Source: Paracoccus marcusii (GTDB lineage Bacteria; Pseudomonadota; Alphaproteobacteria; Rhodobacterales; Rhodobacteraceae). Taken from it: a stretch of 64,000 bases of DNA. The notes under the pieces are model-generated. The model made no database searches. It saw only the letters and a program-made list of their open reading frames with translations, and was not told the DNA's origin. The stretch covers positions 754,501 to 818,500 of the forward strand of contig NZ_CP117466.1 of assembly GCF_028621715.1 (NCBI RefSeq). The letters are read 5' to 3'. Shown here in pieces: positions 48,908 through 58,881 of this stretch (positions are counted from its first letter, which is position 1; every line of letters starts with the position of its first letter). Both the position numbers and the translations under genes were made by a program.

Positions 48908-49699
48908 ATGCTGAAAGCACTAGCGATCGCCGCCGTCACGGCCCTTGGCCTGTCCGGACCGGCGATGGCCGCAGGCGAAGGCGGGCACATCGAGGATGTC
49001 GCCTTCCCGCACGAGGGGCCGTTCGGCGCATACGACCAGTTCCAGCTGCAGCGCGGGTTGCAGGTCTATACCGAGGTCTGCTCGGCCTGCCACGGCCTGA
49101 AATACGTCGCCATCCGCACCCTGGCGGATGAAGGCGGCCCCGGCCTGCCCGAGGATCAGGTCCGCGCCTATGCGGCCGAACTGCTGCCGGTCTTCGACGA
49201 CGCGATCGGAGAGGAGCGTCCGCGCACCATCACCGATCACTTCCCGGCAACCTCGGGTGACGGCATGGGCCCGGACCTGTCGCTGATGGCCAAGGCCCGC
49301 GCGGGCTTTCACGGCCCCTTCGGCACCGGTCTCAGCCAGCTGGTCAACGGCATGGGCGGTCCGGAATACATCCACGCCCTACTGACCAGCTATACTGGCG
49401 AGGACCAGGAACAGGCCGGCACGCTGCTGCACGGCAACACCGCCTTCCCCGGCGGCTGGATCAGCATGGCGGCTCCGCTGTCCGACGGTCAGGTCACCTA
49501 CGAGGACGGCACCGAGGCGACCGTCGACCAGATGGCGATGGACATCGCGGCCTTCCTGATGTGGACCGCCGAGCCCAAGATGATGGACCGCAAGTCCGTG
49601 GGCCTGGTCGCGGTGCTGTTCCTGGTGCTGCTCAGCGCGCTGCTCTATGTCGTGAACAAGCGGCTATGGGCACCCCACAAGGGCAAGCTGCCCGCCTGA
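48908..49699 (+). CDS. petC: Cytochrome c1 of the bc1 complex
   Basis: The 263-residue protein has a signal peptide ([21 protein letters not shown]), the heme site CSACH in [15 protein letters not shown] near residue 58, a candidate Met ligand in [12 protein letters not shown] near 185, and a C-terminal membrane anchor ([20 protein letters not shown]). It lacks the long acidic N-terminal insertion of Paracoccus denitrificans cytochrome c1. The ATG at 48908 follows CAAGGAT and is 14 bases after petB. A strong terminator ends the operon. Confidence 0.95.
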   Translation: MLKALAIAAVTALGLSGPAMAAGEGGHIEDVAFPHEGPFGAYDQFQLQRGLQVYTEVCSACHGLKYVAIRTLADEGGPGLPEDQVRAYAAELLPVFDDAIGEERPRTITDHFPATSGDGMGPDLSLMAKARAGFHGPFGTGLSQLVNGMGGPEYIHALLTSYTGEDQEQAGTLLHGNTAFPGGWISMAAPLSDGQVTYEDGTEATVDQMAMDIAAFLMWTAEPKMMDRKSVGLVAVLFLVLLSALLYVVNKRLWAPHKGKLPA

Positions 49700-49725
49700 T
49701 CCCGCACGACAGGTCGACATGACAG

Positions 49726-49753
49726 GACGCGCCCCGCAAGGGGCGCGTCTTTT
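49726..49753 (+). terminator. Intrinsic terminator of petABC
   Basis: GACGCGCCCC (49726-49735), loop GCAA, GGGGCGCGTC (49740-49749), then TTTT. A perfect 10-bp stem with a T-run is the clearest intrinsic terminator in the window. Confidence 0.85.
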
Positions 49754-49812
49754 CACATCTGGACAAGGCCCGGCCCGCCCGGTCACATGGCCGCCAAACG
49801 GCGGAGGCGTGC

Positions 49813-50691
49813 ATGGCAATCTGGAACCTGGGCTCGATCAACATCGACCATGTCTATCGGCTGGAGAGCCTGCCCAAGCCCGGAGAGACGCTGGCCTCGC
49901 GCGGCTATGCCCAGGGTCTGGGCGGCAAGGGCGCGAACCAGTCGGTCGCCGCGGCGCGCGCGGGCGCGGTCACGCATCACCTGGGCGCAATGGGCACGGG
50001 CGATGACTGGGTGCGCGACCGGCTGGCGCAGGCGGGCGTGGACATGGGCCATGTCGCCCGGCTTGCGGATCAGGCGACGGGCCACGCGATCATCCTGCTG
50101 GATGCCGATGCGGAAAACGCCATCGTCATCCACCCCGGCGCGAACCGCGCGATCGACGAGGATGCCCTGACGCAGGCCCTCTCCGCCCTGACCCCCGCTG
50201 ATACGCTGCTGATCCAGAACGAGACGAACGGCCAGGTCGCCGCCGCCCGCGCGGCGCAGGCGCAGGGCGCGCGCGTGATCTATTCCGCCGCCCCTTTCGA
50301 TCTGGACGCGGTGCGTGCGGTCCTGCCCCATGTGTCAATCCTGGCGATGAACGCCGGAGAGGCGGAGCAGCTGTTCGCGAGCGTCCCCGGCGACCTGCCC
50401 GTGCAGGGCCTGCTGATCACCCGCGGCGCGGAGGGTGCCGAATATCGCGACCTGACCACGGGCCAGGTGCACGAGCAGCCCTCGTTCCGCGTGACGCCGG
50501 TGGACACCACGGGCGCGGGCGACACCTTCGCGGGCTATTTCGCGGCGGCGTTGGACGGCGGGGCGGATATTCCTGCCGCCCTACGATTGGCCTCGGCCGC
50601 GGCGGCGGTCAAGGTCACGCGGGCGGGGGCGGGCGATGCCATCCCCACCCGCGCCGAAGTAGACGCGTTCCTGGCCGATCAGCCGATCTGA
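49813..50691 (+). CDS. Ribokinase-family (PfkB) carbohydrate kinase
   Basis: The 292-residue protein has both PfkB signatures: [15 protein letters not shown] near residue 38 and the C-terminal [17 protein letters not shown] near 233 with the catalytic Asp. [11 protein letters not shown] at the N-terminus and the overall pattern resemble ribokinase (RbsK), but no ribose genes are near, so the sugar is uncertain. It overlaps the convergent aroC by 13 bases. The start at 49813 follows CGGAGG. Confidence 0.87.
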   Translation: MAIWNLGSINIDHVYRLESLPKPGETLASRGYAQGLGGKGANQSVAAARAGAVTHHLGAMGTGDDWVRDRLAQAGVDMGHVARLADQATGHAIILLDADAENAIVIHPGANRAIDEDALTQALSALTPADTLLIQNETNGQVAAARAAQAQGARVIYSAAPFDLDAVRAVLPHVSILAMNAGEAEQLFASVPGDLPVQGLLITRGAEGAEYRDLTTGQVHEQPSFRVTPVDTTGAGDTFAGYFAAALDGGADIPAALRLASAAAAVKVTRAGAGDAIPTRAEVDAFLADQPI

Positions 50692-51779
50692 CCACGCACC
50701 CCGCCGGTCTGCGCCCGGTCCATCAGCAGGTGGTCCAGGATCACGCAGGCGGCCATCGCCTCGGCCACCGGCACGGCACGAATGCCCACGCAGGGGTCGT
50801 GGCGGCCCTTGGTGATCACGTCGATCTCCTCTCCGCGTGAGTTAATCGATCGGCGGGGCGTGGTGATCGAGCTGGTCGGCTTGATCGCGAAGCGCACGAC
50901 GATGTCCTGTCCGGTCGAGATGCCGCCCAGAATTCCGCCCGCATGGTTCGACAGGAACTCCGGCCCGTCCGGCCCCATGCGGATCTCGTCCGCGTTCGCC
51001 ACCCCGGTCAGCGCGGCCGAGGCCATGCCCTCGCCGATCTCGACGGCCTTCACGGCGTTGATCGACATCATCGCGGCGGCCAGATCGGTGTCCAGCTTCG
51101 CATAGACTGGCGCGCCGAGGCCCGGCGGGCAGCCCTGAACGCAGACCTCGATGGCCGCGCCGACGCTATTCTGATCCTTGCGGATGCCGTCCAGGTAATC
51201 GGACCAGGCCTGAACCGCGCCCGCATCGGGCAGGAAGAACGGATTGTCGTTCACCGCGCCCAAGTCCAGCCGCGCGCGGTCCAGATGCATCGCCCCCATC
51301 TGCACCATGTAGCCGGTGATCCGCAGATCGGGCACCAACGCGCCCAGCACCGCCTGCGCGACCGCTCCGGCCGCAACCCGCGCCGCCGTCTCGCGCGCCG
51401 AAGACCGGCCCCCGCCGCGATAGTCGCGCACCCCGTATTTCAGATGATAGGTGATGTCGGCATGACCGGGGCGGAAACTGGTCGCGATGTCGCCGTAATC
51501 CTTGGACCGCTGATCGGTGTTCTCGATCATCAGCTGGATCGCGGTGCCGGTGGTGACGCCCTCGAAGACGCCGGACAGGATGCGGACCTGGTCGGGTTCG
51601 CGCCGCTGCGTGGTGTGCTTGGACGTGCCGGGGCGGCGGCGGTCCATGAAGCACTGGATATACTCCTCGCTCAGGGGCACGCCGGGCGGCACGCCGTCCA
51701 CCGTCGCGCCCAGGGCGGGGCCGTGGCTTTCGCCCCAGGTGGTAAAGCGGAACTCGCGGCCGAAGGTGTTGTAGCTCAT
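50679..51779 (-). CDS. aroC: Chorismate synthase
   Basis: AroC makes chorismate from EPSP with reduced FMN, the last step of the shikimate pathway. The 366-residue protein has the three family signatures: [21 protein letters not shown] near residue 17, the [20 protein letters not shown] region near 123, and the C-terminal [19 protein letters not shown] near 330. It begins inside the mutS stop (ATGA, 51776-51779), so the two are translationally coupled. Confidence 0.97.
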   Translation of the reverse strand: MSYNTFGREFRFTTWGESHGPALGATVDGVPPGVPLSEEYIQCFMDRRRPGTSKHTTQRREPDQVRILSGVFEGVTTGTAIQLMIENTDQRSKDYGDIATSFRPGHADITYHLKYGVRDYRGGGRSSARETAARVAAGAVAQAVLGALVPDLRITGYMVQMGAMHLDRARLDLGAVNDNPFFLPDAGAVQAWSDYLDGIRKDQNSVGAAIEVCVQGCPPGLGAPVYAKLDTDLAAAMMSINAVKAVEIGEGMASAALTGVANADEIRMGPDGPEFLSNHAGGILGGISTGQDIVVRFAIKPTSSITTPRRSINSRGEEIDVITKGRHDPCVGIRAVPVAEAMAACVILDHLLMDRAQTGGVRGQIG

Positions 51780-54409
51780 GGGCGCGTCTCCTCGGACAGG
51801 GCTTTCAGTTCATAGATCAGGTCCAGCGCCTCGCGCGGGGACAGGGCGTCGGGATGGACCGCCTTCAGGCGATCATCCAGCGGGCGGGCCTTGGGCGCGG
51901 GCGGCGGGGCGGCGCGGAACAGCGGCAGGTCGTCGATCAGCGCCACGGGGCGCGCCGACTGACGCTCTCCGCTTTCCAGCGCGGTCAGGACGGTGCGGGC
52001 GCGTTCCACGACGGAGGCGGGCAGGCCCGCCAGCCGCGCGACCTGCACGCCATAGCTGCGGTCGGCCGCGCCTTTCTTGACTTCGTGCAGGAAGATCACC
52101 TCGCCCTGCCATTCGCGCACGGTGACGGTGGCGTTCTCGACGCCCTCCAGCTTGGCCGACAGCGCCGTCATCTCATGGTAATGCGTGGCGAACAGCGCCC
52201 GGCAGCGGTTGGCGGCATGCAGATGCTCCATCACCGCCCAGGCGATCGACAGCCCGTCCCAGGTCGAGGTGCCGCGCCCGATCTCGTCCAGGATCACCAG
52301 CGCGCGGTCATCGGCCTGGTTCAGGATCGCGGCCGTTTCCACCATCTCGACCATGAAGGTCGAGCGCCCCCGCGCCAGATCGTCGGCGGCCCCCACGCGG
52401 GAAAACAGCTGGCTGACCAGCCCGATATGCGCCGCGCGCGCCGGAACAAAGGCCCCGGCCTGCGCCAGCACCGCGATCAGCGCGTTCTGCCGCAGGAAGG
52501 TCGACTTGCCCGCCATGTTCGGCCCGGTCAGCAGCCAGATCGCGGGCGTGGCCCCGGTGGTCAGGTCGCAGTCGTTGGCGACGAAGCTTTCCGCCTTCCG
52601 GCGCAGCGCGCGTTCCACGACCGGATGGCGGCCCCCTTCGATGACGAAGGCGCGGCTGTCATCGACGCGCGGCCGGACCCAGCCCTCGCCCGAGGCAAGA
52701 TCGGCAAAGGCGCAGGCCAGGTCGATCTCGGCCAGGGCGCGGGCCGCCTGCCCGATCCGCGCCGCCTGATCCAGGATCGCCGTCCGCAGGCGGTCGAAGA
52801 TGCCGCGTTCGATCTCCAATGCGCGATCGCGGGCGTTCAGGATGCGGGTCTCCAGCTCGGACAGCTCCACCGTGGTGAAGCGGATCTGGTTCGCGGTGGT
52901 CTGGCGATGGATGAAGGTCTGGTTCAGCGGCGCGGCCATCATGCGCTCGGCATGGGTGGTCGTCGTCTCGATGAAATAGCCCAGGACGTTGTTGTGCTTG
53001 ATCTTCAGGCTGCCGACCCCGGCCAGGGCCGCGTAATCGGCCTGCATCCCGGCGATGACGCCGCGCCCCTCGTCGCGCAGGCGCCGGGTCTGGTCCAGAT
53101 CGGCGTCATGCCCCTCGGCCACGAAGCCGCCATCCCGCGCCAGCAGAGGCGGCTCTGCCACAAGTGCATCATCCAGCAGGTCAACCAGCGTCTCATGCCC
53201 GACCAGATCGCCCGCCGCATCGCGCAGCACGGGCGGCGCATCACCGGGCAGCCGCGCCGCGATGGCCGCGCCCTGCGTCAGCCCTGCACGGATCGCGGCC
53301 AGATCGCGCGGACCGCCCCGGTCCAGCGCCAGCCGCGACAGCGCCCGGTCCATGTCCGGCACCCGCGCCAGCGCGCCGCGCAGATCCGAAAGCAACCGCG
53401 CATCCCCCGCCAGCGCCGCCACCGCGTCATGGCGCGCCGCGATCAGGCCCAGATCGCGCGACGGTGCGCTGATCCGTCGCTCCAGCAGCCGCGCGCCCGG
53501 CGCGGTCACCGTGCGGTCGATGGCCGCCAGCAGCGATCCGTCGCGCCCGCCCGACAGGGCCTGGGTCAGTTCCAGATTGCGCCGGGTCGCGGCGTCGATC
53601 TGCATCGCGCCGCCCGCGCGTTCGCGCACCGGCGGGCGCAGCAGCGGCAGGCGGCCCTTCTGCGTCATGTCCAGATAATCGACGATGGCCCCCATCGCGG
53701 CCAGCTCCGCCCGGGTGAAGCTGCCGAAGCCGTCCAGCGTCTCGACGCCATAGAGCGCGCAGAGCCGCCGCGTGCCCGCATTGCTGTCGAAGGCGCTGGC
53801 ATGCAGGTCGGTCATCACCGCGCCCGCGTCACCGATCAGCTCTTCCAGCCCGGTGTCGCAGGCCAGGACCTCGCGCGGGGCCAGCCGCGCCAGTTCGGGG
53901 GCCAGACGCGGCAGGGGGCAATCCATCACCGAAAACGCGCCGGTCGAGATATCGACCCAGGCCACCGCGCCCTCCTCGCGGACCACCACGAAGGCCGCCA
54001 GATAGTTGTGCCGCCGCGCCTCCAACAGCGATTCCTCGGTCAGGGTGCCCGGCGTCACCAGCCGCACCACGTCGCGCGCCACGACCGATTTCGAGCCGCG
54101 CTTCTTGGCCTCGGCGGGGTCCTCCATCTGTTCGGCGATGGCCACGCGGAAACCCTTGCGGATCAGCGTCAGCAGATAGCCCTCGGCCGCGTGGACCGGC
54201 ACGCCGCACATCGGGATCGGCTTGCCCAGATGGGTGCCGCGTTTCGTCAGCGCGATGTCCAGCGCGGCGGCGGCGGCGACCGCGTCGTCGAAGAACATCT
54301 CATAGAAATCGCCCATGCGATAGAACAGCAGCGCGCCGGGATTGGCCTCCCGGATCGCAAGATACTGCGCCATCATCGGCGTGGGCTGATCAGACATGTC
54401 CTTGGTCAT
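51776..54409 (-). CDS. mutS: DNA mismatch repair protein MutS
   Basis: MutS recognises mispaired bases and starts mismatch repair. The 877-residue protein has the mismatch-binding Phe-x-Glu in [13 protein letters not shown] near residue 38, the connector and lever regions, the Walker [15 protein letters not shown] near 620, the Walker [18 protein letters not shown] near 692, and the composite-site [10 protein letters not shown] near 726. The start may be the ATG at 54409 or 12 bases later (MSDQPTPMM). It is divergent from the TPP-riboswitch operon. Confidence 0.97.
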   Translation of the reverse strand: MTKDMSDQPTPMMAQYLAIREANPGALLFYRMGDFYEMFFDDAVAAAAALDIALTKRGTHLGKPIPMCGVPVHAAEGYLLTLIRKGFRVAIAEQMEDPAEAKKRGSKSVVARDVVRLVTPGTLTEESLLEARRHNYLAAFVVVREEGAVAWVDISTGAFSVMDCPLPRLAPELARLAPREVLACDTGLEELIGDAGAVMTDLHASAFDSNAGTRRLCALYGVETLDGFGSFTRAELAAMGAIVDYLDMTQKGRLPLLRPPVRERAGGAMQIDAATRRNLELTQALSGGRDGSLLAAIDRTVTAPGARLLERRISAPSRDLGLIAARHDAVAALAGDARLLSDLRGALARVPDMDRALSRLALDRGGPRDLAAIRAGLTQGAAIAARLPGDAPPVLRDAAGDLVGHETLVDLLDDALVAEPPLLARDGGFVAEGHDADLDQTRRLRDEGRGVIAGMQADYAALAGVGSLKIKHNNVLGYFIETTTTHAERMMAAPLNQTFIHRQTTANQIRFTTVELSELETRILNARDRALEIERGIFDRLRTAILDQAARIGQAARALAEIDLACAFADLASGEGWVRPRVDDSRAFVIEGGRHPVVERALRRKAESFVANDCDLTTGATPAIWLLTGPNMAGKSTFLRQNALIAVLAQAGAFVPARAAHIGLVSQLFSRVGAADDLARGRSTFMVEMVETAAILNQADDRALVILDEIGRGTSTWDGLSIAWAVMEHLHAANRCRALFATHYHEMTALSAKLEGVENATVTVREWQGEVIFLHEVKKGAADRSYGVQVARLAGLPASVVERARTVLTALESGERQSARPVALIDDLPLFRAAPPPAPKARPLDDRLKAVHPDALSPREALDLIYELKALSEETRP

Positions 54410-54460
54410 GGGCGGTTTCTATCCGCTTGCGCGGGCGCGCGAAACCTCTACATTCGGGAT

Positions 54461-54543
54461 CACCTCGGGGTGCCCCATGCGGGCTGAGACGCGACAGCGG
54501 ACCCGTAGAACCTGATCCGGCTCACACCGGCGGAGGGAAGGTG
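54461..54543 (+). ncRNA. TPP riboswitch (THI element)
   Basis: The conserved TPP aptamer pieces are in order: CGGGGTGCCC near 54466, GGGCTGAGAC near 54481, ACCTGATCCGG near 54510, and ACCGGCGGAGGGAAGG near 54526. CACCT (54461-54465) can close P1 with AGGTG (54539-54543). It controls thiBPQ directly downstream. Confidence 0.92.
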
Positions 54544-54559
54544 CGCACCCCCTTCTTTT
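54537..54559 (+). terminator. Possible expression-platform terminator of the TPP riboswitch
   Basis: GAAGG (54537-54541) can pair with CCTTC (54551-54555), with inner GTGC/GCAC, followed by TTTT. It uses the AGGTG bases that also close the aptamer, so the two pairings compete. The short stem makes this uncertain. Confidence 0.45.
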
Positions 54560-54585
54560 CGATCACCCGACAAGAGAGGCTGCCG

Positions 54586-55557
54586 ATGAAATCCGTCCTG
54601 ATCCCCGCTTTGCTGCTGGCCGGCCCCGCTTTGGCCCAGGATCGCGTCCTGACCGTCTATGCCGGCGACAGCGTCACCAGCGAATGGGGCCCCGGCCCCG
54701 CCATCGAAGAGGGGTTCGAGGCGATCTGCGACTGCGACCTGCAATTCGTGACCGGCGACGTGCTGCCGCGCATCCTGATGGAGGGGGCGGGCACCCAAGC
54801 CGACATCGTCTTCGGCCTGAACACCGACATGACCGCGCGTGCCCGCGCATCGGGTCTGTTCGCGCCGCATGGGCAGGACACGTCCGACCTGTCGCTGCCC
54901 ATCGCGTGGGAGGACGACATCTTCCTCCCCTACAACTGGGGCGAGACGGCCTTCGTCTATGACGCGACCCGGCTGGAGAACCCGCCCGCCAGCTTTGCCG
55001 AGCTGCTGGAGGCCGAGGACATCAGCATCGTCATCCAGGACCCGCGCAGTTCGGTGTCGGGTCTGGCGATGCTGCTGTGGGTCAAGTCGGTCTATGGCGA
55101 TCAGGCGGGCGAGGCCTGGGCAAAGCTCGCCCCCAAGGTGCTGACCGTCACCCGCGGCTGGTCCGAATCCTATGGCCTGTTCACCGACGGAGAGGCGGAC
55201 ATGGTCCTGTCCTACACCACCTCGCCCGCCTATCACATCGCCGCCGAGGAGGACGACACCAAGCGCGCCGCGATCTTCCCCGAGGGGCATTACTTCATGG
55301 CCGAACTGGTGGCCCAGGTCGCGGGCACCGATCAGCCGGAACTGGCGCAAGCCTTCATGGACTGGGTGCTGACCCCCAATTTCCAGGCGACGATCCCGCT
55401 GGCCAACTGGTCCCTGCCCGCGAAACTGCCCCAGGCCGACTGGCCGCAGGTGATGCGCGACCTGCCCCGCCCCGACAAGACCCTGTTCCTGTCCGAGGAC
55501 GAGGCAGAGGCCCTGCGCGCCCCCGCCCTGGACGAATGGCAGCGGGCTTTCCGCTGA
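54586..55557 (+). CDS. thiB: Thiamine ABC transporter, substrate-binding protein
   Basis: A periplasmic binding protein of 323 residues for thiamine and its phosphates. It has a signal peptide (MKSVLIPALLLAGPALA-QD), then LTVYAGDSVTSEWGPGPAIEEGFE at the mature N-terminus, and family stretches such as ADIVFGLNTDM near 88, FDYGETAFVYD-like text near 130 (here YNWGETAFVYD) and GWSESYGLFTDGEADMVLSYTTSPAYH near 190. Start chosen at 54586 after GAGAGG. It is the first gene behind the TPP riboswitch. Confidence 0.94.
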   Translation: MKSVLIPALLLAGPALAQDRVLTVYAGDSVTSEWGPGPAIEEGFEAICDCDLQFVTGDVLPRILMEGAGTQADIVFGLNTDMTARARASGLFAPHGQDTSDLSLPIAWEDDIFLPYNWGETAFVYDATRLENPPASFAELLEAEDISIVIQDPRSSVSGLAMLLWVKSVYGDQAGEAWAKLAPKVLTVTRGWSESYGLFTDGEADMVLSYTTSPAYHIAAEEDDTKRAAIFPEGHYFMAELVAQVAGTDQPELAQAFMDWVLTPNFQATIPLANWSLPAKLPQADWPQVMRDLPRPDKTLFLSEDEAEALRAPALDEWQRAFR

Positions 55558-57071
55558 GCATCGGCCACGCCATCGCGGGCGCGCTGGCAGCGCTGATCCT
55601 GGGCACGCTGGCGGCGGTGGCCTGGGTCGCGGGCGGGCTGTCGGGCCTGACCGAATGGGACCTGCGCGCCGTCTGGTTCACCCTTTGGCAGGCCGCGCTG
55701 TCCGCCACCCTGTCGGCCGCGCTGGCCGTGCCGGTGGCGCGCGCGCTGGCGCGGCGGCGGTTCCGGGGGCGCGGGCTGCTGGTCACGCTGCTGGGCGCGC
55801 CCTTCATCCTGCCGGTGATCGTGGCGGTCCTGGGTCTGATCGCGATTTTCGGGCGCAACGGCGCGCTGAACGGCGCGCTGGAGGCCCTGGGCCTGCCCGC
55901 CATCGGCATCTATGGCTGGCAGGGGGTGATCCTGGCGCATGTGTTCTTCAACCTGCCGTTGTCGGTGCGGCTGATCCTGCAGGGCTGGCAGGCGATTCCC
56001 GCCGAACGCTTCCGGCTGGCCGCATCCCTGGATTTCGCGCCCCGCGACATCGCCCGCCATCTGGAACGCCCGATGCTGCGCGGCGTGCTGCCCGGCGTCT
56101 GGCTGGCGGTGTTCCTGGTCTGCCTGACATCGTTCACGGTGGCGCTGGCCCTGGGCGGAGGGCCGCGGGCCACGACGGTGGAACTGGCCATCTATCAGGC
56201 CTTCCGCTTCGATTTCGACCTGGGCCGGGCGGCGGCCTTGGGGATGGTTCAGATCGCGATCTGCATCGCGGCGGCGGCGCTGGCCGCACGGATCACGGTG
56301 CCCGTGGGCTTCGGCGCGGGGCTGGACGCTTTGGGCGGGCCGCCCGCGCCGGGCGGCTGGCGGCGGCTGGCGGATGCGGCGGTGATCGCGGCGGCGGCGG
56401 CCTTTCTGCTGGCGCCGCTGATCTCGGTCGCGGCGACGGGCCTGCCGCGCCTGACCGCCCTGCCGCCCGAGGTCTGGCAGGCCACGCGCCGCTCGGTGCT
56501 GATGGCGGTGATCTCCGCGCTGCTCTGCGCGGGGGCGGCTCTGGCGCTGGCCCTGACGATGGCGCGGGGCGCGGCCCGGTGGGTCGAGGCCGCAGGCATG
56601 CTGCCGCTGATCGCCTCTCCGCTGGTGCTGGGCACGGGGCTGTTCATCCTGCTGCGCGGCACGGTCACGCCGCAGCAGATGGCCCTGCCGGTCACTGCGC
56701 TGATCAACGCGGCCATGGCCCTGCCCTTCGCCCTGCGCGCGCTGATCCCGGCGGCGCGGGCGCTGGAACAGGATTACGGCCAGCTTGCCGCATCGCTGGA
56801 CCTGCGGGGCTGGGCACGGCTGCGCCTTCTGGTGCTGCCCCGTCTGGCGCGCCCCTTGGGCTTTGGCGCCGGGCTGGCGGCGGCGCTGGCCATGGGCGAT
56901 CTGGGCGTCATCACCCTGTTCGCAGGGGATCGCCCGACCCTGCCGCTGATGCTGTACCAGCTGATGAACGGCTATCGCATGGCCGATGCCGCGGCTTGCG
57001 CCCTGCTGCTGATGGGGCTCAGCCTGGGGCTGTTCTGGATGTTCGACATGGGAGGCCGACGTGACGCTTGA
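55536..57071 (+). CDS. thiP: Thiamine ABC transporter, permease
   Basis: The 511-residue inner-membrane protein has about 12 hydrophobic segments in two halves, each with a permease EAA-like loop: ERFRLAASLDFAPRDIARHLERPML near 165 and QDYGQLAASLDLRGWARLRLLVLP near 420. That fused layout is typical of ThiP. The ATG at 55536 overlaps the end of thiB by 22 bases. thiQ starts 11 bases before its stop. Confidence 0.93.
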   Translation: MAAGFPLSIGHAIAGALAALILGTLAAVAWVAGGLSGLTEWDLRAVWFTLWQAALSATLSAALAVPVARALARRRFRGRGLLVTLLGAPFILPVIVAVLGLIAIFGRNGALNGALEALGLPAIGIYGWQGVILAHVFFNLPLSVRLILQGWQAIPAERFRLAASLDFAPRDIARHLERPMLRGVLPGVWLAVFLVCLTSFTVALALGGGPRATTVELAIYQAFRFDFDLGRAAALGMVQIAICIAAAALAARITVPVGFGAGLDALGGPPAPGGWRRLADAAVIAAAAAFLLAPLISVAATGLPRLTALPPEVWQATRRSVLMAVISALLCAGAALALALTMARGAARWVEAAGMLPLIASPLVLGTGLFILLRGTVTPQQMALPVTALINAAMALPFALRALIPAARALEQDYGQLAASLDLRGWARLRLLVLPRLARPLGFGAGLAAALAMGDLGVITLFAGDRPTLPLMLYQLMNGYRMADAAACALLLMGLSLGLFWMFDMGGRRDA

Positions 57072-57747
57072 ATTCCGCGACATCCTGCTGCGACAGGACG
57101 ACTTCACGCTGACCGCGGACCTGACCGTGCCGCAGGGTCGCCATGCGGTGATCGGCGCCTCGGGGTCGGGCAAGTCGACCCTGCTGACCTTGGTGGCGGG
57201 GTTTCTGGCCCCGACAAAGGGCCGGCTGATCTGGGACGGCCAAGATATCACCGACATGACGCCCGGCAAAAGACCAGTGTCGATCCTGTTTCAACACCAC
57301 AATTTGTTTCCTCATCTAACCGTGAAACAAAATGTAGGGATGGGACTGCGCCCGGACCTGCGTCTGGACCGGGATCAGCAGCGCCGCGTGACGCAGGTGC
57401 TGGATCATGTCGGTTTGTCAGGCACGCAGGATCGCCGCCCCGCAGCCCTGTCGGGTGGTCAGCAGAGCCGCGTCGCGCTGGCCCGGGTGCTGCTGCGGGC
57501 GCGGCCCCTGCTGCTGCTGGACGAACCCTTCGCGGCGCTAGGTCCGGCGTTGAAGTCGGAGATGCTGACCCTGCTGGCGCAGGTGGCGTCCGACACGACG
57601 GTGCTGATGGTGACCCATGATCCGGCCGACGCGCGGGCCTTTGCGCCCGACACCCTGCTGGTCGAGGATGGCGCGGTGCACGCCCCCCGTCCCACCGGGC
57701 CGCTGCTGGACGATCCGCCGCCGGGACTGCGCGCCTATCTGGGCTAG
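57061..57747 (+). CDS. thiQ: Thiamine ABC transporter, ATP-binding protein
   Basis: The 228-residue ATPase has the Walker A GASGSGKSTL near residue 36, the Q-loop FQHHNLFPHL near 79, the ABC signature LSGGQQSRVALARVL near 131 and the Walker B LLLLDEPFAALGP near 151. It starts at GTG 57061 inside thiP. The bases around 57267-57343 are unusually AT-rich and use rare codons (AGA, CTA, GTA, AAT). Its stop shares a CTAG with the convergent DUF2474 gene. Confidence 0.94.
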   Translation: MTLEFRDILLRQDDFTLTADLTVPQGRHAVIGASGSGKSTLLTLVAGFLAPTKGRLIWDGQDITDMTPGKRPVSILFQHHNLFPHLTVKQNVGMGLRPDLRLDRDQQRRVTQVLDHVGLSGTQDRRPAALSGGQQSRVALARVLLRARPLLLLDEPFAALGPALKSEMLTLLAQVASDTTVLMVTHDPADARAFAPDTLLVEDGAVHAPRPTGPLLDDPPPGLRAYLG

Positions 57748-57848
57748 GCGATCCACAGGCGGATGATCCAGGCGACGGTGCCGATCACCGCCACGCTGGC
57801 CAGCCATATCGCCACGAACCACGCCAGCCGCCGCAGGGATTGCGGCAT
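57744..57848 (-). CDS. DUF2474 small subunit of the cytochrome bd-type oxidase
   Basis: A 34-residue protein (MPQSLRRLAWFVAIWLAS, then one hydrophobic helix) of the DUF2474 type, encoded directly after cydB. Its start overlaps the cydB stop as TGATG. Such single-helix proteins accompany CioAB-type oxidases as CydX does E. coli CydAB. It is too short for most length cut-offs and shares a CTAG with the thiQ stop. Confidence 0.82.
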   Translation of the reverse strand: MPQSLRRLAWFVAIWLASVAVIGTVAWIIRLWIA

Positions 57849-58879
57849 CAGTGGTACCCCTCCTTGGGGTCCATCTTTCCGCGGAACACCCAATAGGAAT
57901 AGGCGGTATAGGTCAGGATCACCGGGATCAGCACGGCCGCACCGACCAGCATGAAGATCTGGCTGTTGCGGGGGGCGGCGGCCTCCCAGATCGTGACCTC
58001 GACCGGGACGATGTAGGGGAACATCGAGATCCCCAGCCCGACGAAGCCCAGGATGAACATCCCCAGCGCGCAGAGGAACGGCCAGTAGTCGTGATGACGC
58101 ACCATCAGCGAGGTGAACATGCCGAAGGCCAGGCCCAGCACGGCGGCACCCACCCCCGCTGCCAGCACGATGTTCCAGCCGCCGAACCAGCGGCTGTAAT
58201 AGCCGTCCTGCAGGAACGGCGTCCACAGGCTGACCACGCCCATGAAGATCACCGTGCCGACACCCAGCACCCAGGCCCGCTTGCGCATGCGCTCCTGCAG
58301 GGGGCCGGCGGTCTTCATCACCAACCATGTCGCGCCCAGAAGGGCGTATCCGACCATGACCGCGACGCCGACCATCAGCGTGAAGGGCGTCAGCCAGTCC
58401 CACCAGCCGCCGGAATATTCGCGCGCGGCCTTATCGACGTCGATACCCTGCAGCAGCCCGCCCAGGGTGATGCCCTGCGCCAGCGCGGCCACCGCCGATC
58501 CGCCGATGAAGGCCACGTCCCAGACCTTGCGCCAGCGCTTGGTGCGCCAGCGGAACTCGAACGCGACGCCGCGGAAGATCAGCGCCAGCAGCATCGCCAT
58601 GATCGGCGCATACAGCGCCGGCAGGATCAGCGCATAGGCCAGCGGAAAGGCCGCGAACAGCCCGCCCCCGCCCAGGACCAGCCAGGTCTCGTTCCCGTCC
58701 CAGACCGGCGCGACCGAGTTCATCATGATGTCGCGGTCCTCGCCCTCGGGTTCGACCGCGAACAGCATGCCCAGGCCCAGGTCGAACCCGTCCAGCACGA
58801 CATAGACCAGCACCGCAAAGGCGATGACGAAGGCCCAGATGACGGTCAGATCCAGCGAAACGCCTTCTGCGAGGGGCAT
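57848..58879 (-). CDS. cydB: Cytochrome bd-type quinol oxidase subunit II
   Basis: The 343-residue membrane subunit pairs with CydA. It has DLTVIWAFVIAFAVLVYVVLDGFDLG at the N-terminus, the conserved WDGNETWLVLGGGGLFAAFP near residue 61, FRGVAFEFR near 102 and, near the end, SYWVFRGKM. A GTG at 58885 would overlap the cydA stop, but GGAGAG stands 7 bases before the ATG at 58879, which is chosen. Together with CydA it reduces oxygen to water using quinol. Confidence 0.95.
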   Translation of the reverse strand: MPLAEGVSLDLTVIWAFVIAFAVLVYVVLDGFDLGLGMLFAVEPEGEDRDIMMNSVAPVWDGNETWLVLGGGGLFAAFPLAYALILPALYAPIMAMLLALIFRGVAFEFRWRTKRWRKVWDVAFIGGSAVAALAQGITLGGLLQGIDVDKAAREYSGGWWDWLTPFTLMVGVAVMVGYALLGATWLVMKTAGPLQERMRKRAWVLGVGTVIFMGVVSLWTPFLQDGYYSRWFGGWNIVLAAGVGAAVLGLAFGMFTSLMVRHHDYWPFLCALGMFILGFVGLGISMFPYIVPVEVTIWEAAAPRNSQIFMLVGAAVLIPVILTYTAYSYWVFRGKMDPKEGYH

Positions 58880-58881
58880 GG

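Noticed and set aside
51854..54487. 877-codon plus-strand frame over mutS
   Set aside because: Shadow of mutS, rich in Arg, Gln and His, with no recognisable domain.
55332..57269. 645-codon minus-strand frame over thiP/thiQ
   Set aside because: Shadow frame with Arg/Gln-rich low-complexity text.
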